From contig JADJTQ010000008.1 of NCBI GenBank assembly GCA_016711125.1, positions 1 to 64,000 on the forward strand: DNA of 64,000 nt. The letters run 5' to 3'. This document shows positions 33,633-45,600 of this stretch, one piece after another. The notes under the pieces are model-generated. The model worked only from the letters and a program-made list of their open reading frames with translations, was not told the origin of the DNA and ran no database searches. Source of the DNA: Saprospiraceae bacterium. GTDB taxonomy: Bacteria > Bacteroidota > Bacteroidia > Chitinophagales > Saprospiraceae. The stretch's first letter is position 1; each line of letters begins with the position of its first letter. The position numbers and the translations under genes are program-made.

Positions 33633-36600
33633 ATGCCGAAAATTACAAATCAAATTGATCTGTCTTCAGCAAGGAAGACCTATTGTTTAAGCCTTAAAAG
33701 TTTGATAGGCCATGATGATGGGAATTCAAATTGGCTGAGAAAATTCAGCCTCAGTCTTTTTAGAACTATTGCTGCTCCACTCTTTCTGCTAATAGGATTC
33801 GTATTCACTCCCATTGAAATATGGTCACAATGCGATCCGGCTACCATCGACAGGTGTGATGTCGGCAAAAATAGTATCGTACAAGCCGCATATCACTCGC
33901 AGATTGTAAAGACATTTAATGGATATTCCATAACCGGACAAAAATTGGCATCCGATGGTACGAGTTCTCAATTGAACCTGACCCCATACCTAGTGCATCT
34001 TATCCATTGCCGGCAAATGTATTTCCGGTATGGGGTGCGATTGAGGAAGAACCCAGGCAGTATTTTGGGAAGTAATGGTGTTATTTATGCCGTGGGTGCA
34101 GAAAATGCAGTAATCTCAACAAATGTAACGAGCAGTACATCGTGGGGTGCAACTACCCTGAATCTGCCTGCTGGAGTGACGGTTTGTGATGTAGCAAAGT
34201 GGGAAGGTACAGGCAATGTGGAAAATATCGATAATGGCTTCCTGGCATTCTCAACTAATAGTGGCGTCCTATATGTCACTGGGCAAGATGCCTCAATAGT
34301 TCAGACTGGAGCGGCAAGCGGTACTTTTACGCAGGTGACAATGCCACTGGGCATCACGGTGGTTGACTTTGCGGTGGGCTACAGGACTCTGTTGGTGTTA
34401 GGTACTGATGGCAATTTATATGCCTCGGGAGACCGAACTTTTCTTGGAAATAATACAGCTTCCTCATCGATTTCAGTCTTGACTTTGCTTGTAACTCAAC
34501 CACCGGTAAGCGCAGGAGGTATTCTAAGGATCGAAGCTGGGGAATCATCTTACTATGCACTTGATTCCGATGGCACTATCCATGTTTTAGGATTCAATCA
34601 AGATGGATCACTGGGAGTAAATTCTACGGCTGAACAGAGAAGCTGGAATAAAGTTGGTAATGGATGTCCTGGTGGGGTACTTACCAATGTGGTATCCATT
34701 AGTACCATGGGAACCAACAACAATGACCGGTCAAATGCTTCGGCTATTTTGACTGATGGAACATTGAGATCGTGGGGAGAAAATGATAATAACTCCATCA
34801 CAAGTGGCAATACCAGTCCGATACTCTGTCCGATAATTCCTGCAGGGTCAGGTGCGAATATTTTATCAGTATCCAATGGTGGCCACATTTCCCCATACGT
34901 TTCTAACAACCTTCAAATATGTAATATCGGACATAATGCCAATGGTGGTTTTGGGGACGGAACTACAAACGACAGGTCATCATATTCTTGTGAACCTATA
35001 CCAGGTAACCCACCTGTTTGCGTCACTTTAGCCGATCAACTGATAATGTCTTGCAGTGGTATGGCTTTAAACTTTAGTTTAAACAATCTAATTGCTGGAA
35101 GTGGCGACTTGTATGCTTATACGGTTACTTCAAGCAGTCCCGGAAATGTTCCTCCCGGACCGAATCGTATAACGCCTAGTAATGCAAATATCACTGATAC
35201 TTACGTGAATGCTACCGGGAGCCCTGTTACAATTACTTATGACGTGACACCCTCACCAGCTAACTACAGTCAATTCAAAGTGATTGTCACCGTAAATCCC
35301 AATCCTACATGCTCGATCAGCAATGGTCCGACTTCGGTATGTCCTAATACCAATGGCTATGTGTATACAGCTACTGGTGGCGGAACCTATCTGTGGAGTA
35401 TAACCGGCAATGGCACAATAAGTGGTAGCAATACCGCCAATCCCGTGACTGTGAATGCAGGAAGCACAGGTACATTTAATTTGTCAGTTACCATCACCCT
35501 AAATGGCTGTACATCCAACTGTTCTCAAATGGTGACCGTGGGACAACCCACAATTAACCTCAGTACTCTCCCCACAATCTGTCGGGGGGCTACTTCCTTT
35601 ACCATACCTTACACGACCACTACAGGTAGTCCAAATCAATACAGCATATCCGGTACGGGGATAGTCAGCGTGACCAATGCCATCCTACCAGTCTCACCGA
35701 TCCCGGTGAATCTCACAGCACCCGCATCATCAAGTCCAATCAATTTTACATTAACCGTTCGTAACTCAACAACTGGTTGCACGTCAGTAAATGTGAATGG
35801 TTCGGTAACCGTCTTGCCAGCGGTGAATTATGGAACGGTAGCGAGTGGAAATCAAACGATATGTCAGGGAGGCGATCCGTCAAATATTACTTTATCGACA
35901 GGAGCGTCGGGAGGAGCAGGCACCTTTACTTATCAGTGGTATTTTCAAAACGGCCTGGTCACCTGTCCTACAGGTACTAACACAACCGGATGGACTATGA
36001 TTAGCGGTGAGACCGGCAGCAGTTACGATCCACCAAGCGGGTTGACCGGCTCCAGAACGTATGCAGTATTGGTCGATGCAACGGGTAGTCCGGATTGTGG
36101 AGCAGCTACCGGGCTACTAATTGCCGCCAGGTAACCGTATTACCAGCGGTGAATTATGGAACTGTAGCGAGTGGAAATCAAACGATATGTCAGGGAGGTG
36201 ATCCGTCAAATATTACTTTATCGACAGGAGTGTCGGGAGGAGCAGGCACCTTCACTTATCAGTGGTATTTTCAAAACGGCCTGGTCACCTGTCCCACAGG
36301 TACTAACACAACCGGATGGACTATGATTAGCGGTGAGACCGGCAGCAGTTACGATCCACCAAGCGGGTTGACCGGCTCCAGAACGTATGCAGTATTGGTC
36401 GATGCAACGGGTAGTCCGGATTGTGGAGCAGCTACCTGGGCTACTAATTGCCGCCAGGTAACCGTCTTGCCAGCGGTGAATTATGGAACGGTAGCGAGTG
36501 GAAATCAAACGATATGTCAGGGAGGTGATCCGTCAAATATTACTTTATCGACAGGAGCGTCGGGAGGAGCGGGCACTTTTACCTATCAGTGGTATTTTCA

Positions 36601-39600
36601 AAACGGCCTGGTCACCTGTCCCACAGGTACTAACACAACCGGATGGACCATGATTAGCGGTGAGACCGGCAGCAGTTACGATCCACCAAGCGGATTGACC
36701 GGCTCGAGAACGTACGCAGTATTGGTCGATGCAACCGGTAGTCCGGATTGCGGAGCAGCTACCTGGGCTACTAATTGTCGCCAGGTAACAGTATTGCCAG
36801 CGGTGAATTATGGAACGGTGGCCAGTGGAAATCAAACGATATGTCAGGGAGGCGATCCGTCAAATATTACCTTATCGACAGGAGCGTCGGGAGGGAGCAG
36901 GCACCTTTACCTATCAGTGGTATTTTCAAACGGCCTGGTCACCTGTCCCACAGGTACTAACACAACCGGATGGACTATGATTAGCGGTGAGACCGGCAGC
37001 AGTTACGATCCACCAAGCGGGTTGACCGGCTCCAGAACGTATGCAGTATTGGTCGATGCAACGGGTAGTCCGGATTGTGGAGCAGCTACCTGGGCTACTA
37101 ATTGTCGCCAGGTAACCGTCTTGCCAGCGGTGAATTATGGAACGGTAGCGAGTGGAAATCAGACGATATGTCAGGGAGGAGATCCGTCAAATATTACTTT
37201 ATCGACAGGAGCGTCGGGAGGAGCGGGCACTTTTAACTATCGGTGGTATTTTCAAAACGGCCTGGTCACCTGTCCCACAGGTACTAACACAACCGGATGG
37301 ACCATCATTAGCGGTGAGACCGGCAGCAGTTACGATCCACCAAGCGGATTGACCGGCTCGAGAACGTACGCAGTATTGGTCGATGCAACCAGTAGTCCGG
37401 ATTGCGGAGCAGCTACCTGGGCTACTAATTGTCGCCAGGTAACCGTCTTGCCAGCGGTGAATTATGGAACGGTAGCGAGTGGAAATCAAACGATATGTCA
37501 GGGAGGCGATCCGTCAAATATTACTTTATCGACAGGAGCGTCGGGAGGATCAGGCACCTTTACTTATCAGTGGTATTTTCAAAACGGCCTGGTCACCTGT
37601 CCCACAGGTACTAACACAACCGGATGGACTATGATTAGCGGTGAGACCGGCAGCAGTTACGATCCACCAAGCGGGTTGACCGGCTCCAGAACGTATGCAG
37701 TATTGGTCGATGCAACGGGTAGTCCGGATTGTGGAGCAGCTACCTGGGCTACTAATTGCCGCCAGGTAACCGTCTTGCCAGCGGTGAATTATGGAACTGT
37801 AGCGAGTGGAAATCAAACGATATGTCAGGGAGGTGATCCGTCAAATATTACTTTATCGACAGGAGCGTCGGGAGGAGCGGGCACTTTTACCTATCAGTGG
37901 TATTTTCAAAATGGCCTGGTCACCTGTCCTACGGGCACTAACACAACCGGATGGACCATGATTAGCGGTGAGACTGGCAGCAGTTACGATCCACCAAGCG
38001 GGTTGACCGGCTCCAGAACGTATGCAGTATTGGTCGATGCAACGAGTAGTCCGGATTGCGGAGCAGCTACCTGGGCTACTAATTGTCGCCAGGTAACAGT
38101 ATTGCCAGCGGTGAATTATGGAACGGTGGCCAGTGGAAATCAAACGATATGTCAGGGAGGCGATCCGTCAAATATTACCTTATCGACAGGAGCGTCGGGA
38201 GGAGCAGGCACCTTTACCTATCAGTGGTATTTTCAAAACGGCCTGGTCACCTGTCCCACAGGTACTAACACAACCGGATGGACTATGATTAGCGGTGAGA
38301 CCGGCAGCAGTTACGATCCACCAAGCGGATTGACCAGCTCGAGAACGTACGCAGTATTGGTCGATGTAACCGGTAGTCCGGATTGCGGAGCAGCTAACTG
38401 GGCTACTAATTGTCGCCAGGTAACCGTCCTGCCAGCGGTGAATTATGGAACGGTAGCCAGCGGTGATGAAACGCTTTGTTCCCGCGGAACCGCAATTCCT
38501 GCTAGCATCGGCTTTTCCATTGCTCCAAGTGGAGGGTCAGGTATATTTAGCTATCAGTGGTATTACCAGGATGGTTTGGTAAGTTGTCCTAGTGGGAATG
38601 ATGTCACTGGTTGGACTCTGATATCCAGAGCCATGTCCAGCAGCTATGATCCTCCAGATCCGCTGCTTTCCTCAAGGACTTTTGCAGTGCTAGTTGATGT
38701 GGTTGGTAGCCCCGATTGTGGCACCGCTTCGTGGGCAGGTGGTTGTCGCCAGGTGACAGTTGTCAACTGCATCGAGGTGAGTAAGATCCAAACCGGAGGA
38801 CCGGACCCGCTGACAGCCGCTGGTCAGTTGTTGAGTTACACTATCGAGGTCATCAACACCGGTCCAATAAGTCTTACGGGTGTTATGACGACGGAAACGT
38901 ATCCTGGCTTGGGATCTGGTACTCTTAGTGTAGCCACTGAAAGTATCTCAACAAATGGTGTATTGAATGTTGGAGAAACATGGACATATTCTGCAACATA
39001 TATGACCACTCAGGAAGATATTGATGCAGGATTGGACCTAGTCAACACAATCAGCGTAGTAACCACAGAAGTACCGGGTCCAATGCAGGATACAGAAACA
39101 ACCCCTGTGACACAGAATGCTAACCTCGGTTTGATCAAGACCTCGATGCTTGACCTGGGTATGGATATGGTAGCCACAGCCGGTGACGTGATCACGTATA
39201 CTTATACGGTGACCAATACCGGCAATGTAACGCTATATGATGTAGTGGTGAGTGAGACCATGGCCGAGTTTACCGGTACGGGTATGCTACCGGCTCCTGT
39301 TTACGTATCCGGAGGTACGGATGAAGATATGGAGATGGATGTGGCCGACTTATTACCGGGAGCTACGCTGACCTACACGGCGACGTATGCGATTACCCAG
39401 GATGATATCAATAGTGGAGGAGTGACCAACCAAGCGCTGGCTACGGGCCAGGATCCGGATGATATGGATGTGACGGATGAATCAGATGAAAGTAATCCGG
39501 CGGATGGTAATGATGATCCAACGACGACGACAATACCCGCTGATCCAAACATCGGTTTAGTGAAGACATCAATGCTGGATCTGGGTATGGACATGGTAGC

Positions 39601-42600
39601 CACACCTGGTGACGTGATCACATACACTTATACGGTGACCAATACCGGCAATGTGACGCTATATGACGTAGTAGTAAGTGAGACGTTGGCCGAGTTTACC
39701 GGAAGTGGTACGCTACCGGTACCAGGTTATATATCCGGAGGCACGGATGAAGATATGGAAATGGATGTGGCCGACTTATTACCGGGAGCTACGCTGACCT
39801 ACACGGCGACGTATGCGATTACCCAGGATGATATCAATGGTGGAGGAGTGACCAACCAAGCGCTGGCTACGGGCCAGGATCCGGATGATATGGATGTGAC
39901 GGATGAATCGGATGAAAGTAATCCGGCGGATGGTAATGATGATCCAACGACGACGACAATACCCGCTGATCCAAACATCGGTTTAGTGAAGACATCAATG
40001 CTGGATCTGGGTATGGACATGGTAGCCACACCGGTGACGTGATCACATACACTTATACGGTGACCAATACCGGCAATGTGACGCTATATGACGTAGTAGT
40101 AAGTGAGACGTTGGCCGAGTTTACCGGAAGTGGTACGCTACCGGTACCAGGTTATATATCCGGAGGCACGGATGAAGATATGGAAATGGATGTGGCCGAC
40201 TTATTACCGGGAGCTACGCTGACCTACACGGCGACGTATGCGATTACCCAGGATGATATCAATGGTGGAGGCGTGACCAATCAAGCGCTGGCTACGGGCC
40301 AGGATCCGGATGATATGGATGTGACGGATGAATCGGATGAAAGTAATCCGGCGGATGGTAATGATGATCCAACGACAACTACAATACCCGCTGATCCAAA
40401 CATTGGTTTAGTGAAGACATCGATGTTGGATTTGGGTATGGACATGGTGGCCACACCTGGTGACGTGATCACATACACCTATACGGTGACCAATACCGGC
40501 AATGTGACGCTATATGATGTAGTGGTGAGTGAGACAATGGCCGAGTTTACCGGTACGGGTATGCTACCGGCTCCTGTTTACGTATCCGGAGGTACGGATG
40601 AAGATATGGAGATGGATGTGGCCGACTTATTACCGGGAGCTACGCTGACCTACACGGCGACGTATGCGATTACCCAGGATGATATCAATGGTGGAGGAGT
40701 GACCAACCAAGCGCTGGCTACGGGCCAGGATCCGGATGATATGGATGTGACGGATGAATCGGATGAAAGTAATCCGGCGGATGGTAATGATGATCCAACT
40801 ACAACTACAATACCCGATGATCCAAACATTGGTTTAGTGAAGACATCGAACCTTGATTTGGGAATGGATATGGTGGCCACCCCTGGTGATTTGATCACGT
40901 ATACCTACACAGCGATCAACACCGGCAATGTAACTCTGTATGATGTTGTGGTAGCAGAGAACATTGGAATGTTCACAGGCACAGGTACCTTGCCCCTACC
41001 GGTGTATGTAGCGGGAGGGACGGATGAAGATATGGAGATGGATGTTGCGGATTTGGTGCCAGGAGCGATGCTGACCTATCGTTCGACCTATGCGATCACC
41101 CAATTAGATATCAATGCAGGCGGAGTGACCAATCAAGCCACGGCAACCGGTCAGGATCCCGATAATATGATCGTCACTGATGATTCCGACGAAAGTGATC
41201 CTCTTGATGGCAACGACGATCCAACGATTACTGTGATCCCACAGATTCCAAATATCGGGCTTGTCAAGACCGCTGTCTTCGATTTAGGGATGAATATGTC
41301 AGCAAATGTAGGCGATATGATCACCTACACCTATACCGTGACCAACACCGGTAACGTAACGCTGTATGATGTAGTGGTAGCAGAGAACATTGGAATGTTT
41401 ACGGGCACGGGTACCTTGCCGGTACCGGTGTATGTAGCGGGAGGGACGGATGAAGATATGGAGATGGATGTCGCGGACTTGGTGCCGGGAGCGGTGCTGA
41501 CCTATCGTTCGACCTATACAATCACCCAGTTAGATATCAATGCTGGTGGAGTGACCAATCAAGCCACGGCAACCGGTCAAGATCCAGATAATATGATCGT
41601 CATTGATGATTCCGACGAAAGTGATCCTCTTGATGGCAACGATGATCCGACGACCACCACGATTCCACGAGGTTCCAATATCGGAATAGTGAAGACTTCA
41701 ACGCTGGATTTGGGAATGGATATGATAGCCACACCTGGCGATTTGATTACTTACACATATGAGGTAACCAACACGGGAAATGTGCCCTTGTATGATGTTG
41801 TGGTGAATGAAAACATGACTGATTTTACGGGTACAGGGCCGTTACCTCTTCCCGTCTACATTTCGGGCGGTACCGATGAGGACATGGAAATGGATGTAGC
41901 GGACTTAATACCAGGAGCGATGCTCATCTATCGTGCAACTTATGCTCTGACTCAGGCAGATATCGATGCTGGCATGGTGATGAATCAGGCAACGGCAACC
42001 GGATATGATCCCGATGATATGGCAGTCATGGATGAATCTGATGACAGTAATCCTGCCGATGGGAATGATGATCCGACAACGACTCCGATACCTCAGAGTC
42101 CAAATATCGGTTTAGTGAAGACCTCTGTGATAGAGTCCTCATCACGTACCATCAGATATACCTATGTGGTCACCAACACTGGTAATGTGACACTCACCAA
42201 TGTCATCGTTGCTGAAAACCCGCCACCGGTATTTACTGGTACGGGTGCACTGCCAATACCATATTATGTTGCGGCATCCTCGAATTTGGGCTCGTCGGAA
42301 GGCACCCTGTTAGTCGGTGAGAGCGCCACCTATACGGCGACTTATTTAGTTACTCAATTGGATCTTGAAGCTGGTTCTGTTACCAACCAGGCAACAACCT
42401 CGGGCCGTGATCCTGATGGAGATATGGTGATGGATGCCTCGGATGAAAGTAGTCCTCTCGATGGAAATGATGACCCTACAGTAACCCTTCTACCAACCAT
42501 AGACCTGGCAATCAGCAAGGTTGCAGTCGATAGCATCTATGTTCCCGGATATCCGGTGAGTTGGATTATTACGGTCACCAATAATGGCCCTGAAGACGCC

Positions 42601-45600
42601 ATTAATGCTTTGGTAAATGATGCTTTTAATCCAGCATTAACTAACATTAGCTGGACTGCGGCCGTAACTGGCAGCGCCACAGTGGTCAATAACTCAGGTG
42701 TTGGAGCTATCGTTAATGAGCAAGTCACAATACCATCTGGAGTAGGTCATTCAGTAATATACATGGTGACTACTACGGTTCCCGGAAAATTTGATGGCAA
42801 TCTGGTTAACGTCGCCACCATTACTGCAGCTGATGGTGTTATAGAACTTGATACCCTAAATAATACCGATGATGCGACAATCATGTCTATCTGCACACCA
42901 ATCAACTGCTATGCAAGGATTTCCTTGAGTTTGCCTCCTAGTTGTGAGCTACTCATTATGCCAGATATGCTTATGCCCTTTAATCTCTTGTATCAATTGT
43001 TTCCGGACGAATTTGATGTGAAATTGGAATATGGAAATGGTATAGTAATATCAGACAATATTCTTCGCAGGCAACATATTGGACTGAAAATAAAAGCCAC
43101 CTTGATCAGAAAAAATGGCATCTGTGCTCCTGCAACTTGTTGGACAGAAATCACGATCATTGGTGATAAGATACCAATTATCGAAGGCAACCAAAGCAAG
43201 ACCGTATACTGCCTGGATCCATTTCTGCTAAAGGATCCTTCAGCGGCAAGTTATCCAAAACCGAATGCCTATCAAAGTTGCAGCAACACATCGCTGAAGG
43301 TTGAGTTTGCTGGTGATTGGATTCAAGTATTTGATTGTACGCTGGGAGACCAGGACACGGTGAAGATAATTTACCGCGAATGGCAGACCTTTTCGAGCGA
43401 TGGAACCAGAGCAAGCGCTTTTGACACCATTATTGTCATCCGGCCTCCGGCCATATCGACGCTCAATATATTTTGCGCCTCAAAAGACACCCTTTATTGC
43501 GGGGTGGGAAGAGTTGGCCCATATATGCTGTTACCCGATGTTTGCCCGGAAGATGGGGAGACAGACTGTGATACGATTTATTTCATTGATGAGTTTGGTG
43601 ATGCCGTAGAGTTTGCTTCCAGTTGTGGATTGTTGGTGCATGTTGATAAAAGATCTTTTGGCTCAGATGGCTGGAAGGAGCAAGTGCGATATCGAGTGGA
43701 AATCAAACAGTCATGTTATGGGCGCGGACAACGTAACAATGGAAGTTGGGTAACATCGAATAGTGAAATAGTTGTCCAGGGAAATATAGGTGAACCATTG
43801 TATGGAATATGTGATTTTTGGTTGATCGACATTGACACGGTTGCCCCTATAGTAACTTGTCTATTGGATGGATATGCCCCGGAAGATATCTTGTGGGCAA
43901 ATGATGTCGTTGCACCCGGTGTAGGCACCCATTGCTATGAAACTGGTGGTTCTCCTGTTATTCTGGTCTCAACCACGGCTCATGATTGTACAGCTTATAC
44001 CACCCTGCCGCCCATCTGCATTTATGAGAATTGGACAGGTGTCCTTCAAGTAAGGGCAGTCATTAAGGGTTTAGGTAACTACCTGCTCCATCCCTCAGCT
44101 GACACGTGTCTGGTGGCGGGAAAGAAAGGCACTATTTATTCAAGCGATGAGCAAGTCCAGTTGTCAAAAACAGAAGGACCAATAGAAATCATCTATGAGG
44201 TATATGATAGCTGTTACAATAAAGGCACGGTGAGCTGTTACCTACTGGTCAAAGACCGGGTTAAGCCAATACCGGTGGCCGATAAAGGGGTCACCTTGTC
44301 GATTAGCAGCAAGAAAGTGTGGGTGGATGCAGAGGTCTTCGATGAAGGAAGTTGGGATAACTGTGGAATCAATCAACTATTGGCCCGGCGAACAGACTGG
44401 ACAAAGGCTTGCATCAATCTATGCGATTCGTTGATACCCTGCTTCGTGAGCGAACATGGAGATACCTTATGGCAAGCAATCCTTGAGACTGACAAGCATC
44501 TGGACTCGGTTGAGGCGCATTATGCCAAACAACTGGTTTGGTGGAAGGAAGATGGTCTGGGGTGTGGCGATTTGCTCTGGAATGCCTGGCAGTACGATCT
44601 AATGAAATTTGCTACCCTGCAATGCGGAAACAATTACTTGGATTCGGAAGGCTTCAAGCATTTGTTTTTCGAGGCATTTACAACTAATGCTGCCTTTGCG
44701 AATAAATTTATACCCATCAGCAAACACCGCTTTGGTTGTCACAACGATTTGACGATTGATGATCTGACGGAAGAAGATATTGAATCGATGATCAATGCGA
44801 TGGAACAGTTAGGAGGTGGCTGGAGTGATCAAGTACCGTTTGACTGCAACGATGCCTGTGTCAATCAGCGGGTTGAGCTACTAGCCATGGATTTTTGGTG
44901 TAACTGGGGCAAAGTATGGACCGATGTCTGGGTCGAAGACAAGACACCGGTCCAAGTGGTCAGGGAGGTGAGTGAAAGGGTGGAGGTCAGTTGTAAGACG
45001 TACAAAGAGACGGGCATCGATGCCCTGGTTGAGTTGGCTGAGGAAGGTGATATAGAGGCGTTAAGCCAACTGGATGAATTATTTGGTGGTTACGAAAAGG
45101 CATGGCGAGATCCATATGGAAGTTATGTAGATGCTGAGGGCAGCCTGATACCAGAGACCATGAAGTTTTCCGATGTGATGAGTTGTACCTGCACTACGAG
45201 TGTGGTGCAGATAAAAGTGCTCGACGAACACCTGGGCTATCAGTGGGTCGATAGTGTGATCAACCATTGCTATTACACATCCGATACCGCCCTACTCCAA
45301 AATGGGGTGGTGGCAGTCAATTGTGCATCCAATGTATACTGTGAGCAAAGTGTGTGGAGTGAAATTGACGAGTGTGGTCAGGGAGTGATCTACCGGAAGT
45401 GGAAGCTGAGTCAAAATTGCCCGGCCAATCCGGATCACCCAAGGTCGTTTGTACCGGATACGATCACCCGGATTCAGCAGATCTGGGTAGGCAATAACTG
45501 CACCTTGAATAAATACATGTTTAATGTACCCGCCGATACGATTATTGACGCCTGTGGCATTACGTATGCAGCAGACTTTAGTGGACTGGTGACAGGCGAT

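Noticed and set aside
36218..38143. A series of similar 88-96-residue minus-strand open frames recurring every 327 bp
   Set aside because: They are antisense shadows of the 327-bp repeat array; their regular spacing only reflects the repeat, and their composition is not protein-like.
35805..38420. CRISPR array
   Set aside because: The regular spacing comes from 327-bp coding repeats without spacers; there are no short palindromic repeats and no cas genes in the window.
39010..40898. Repeated minus-strand open frames rich in Ser and Val opposite the 426-bp array
   Set aside because: They are antisense to the DUF11-type repeats, recur with the same period, and have no start-site support.
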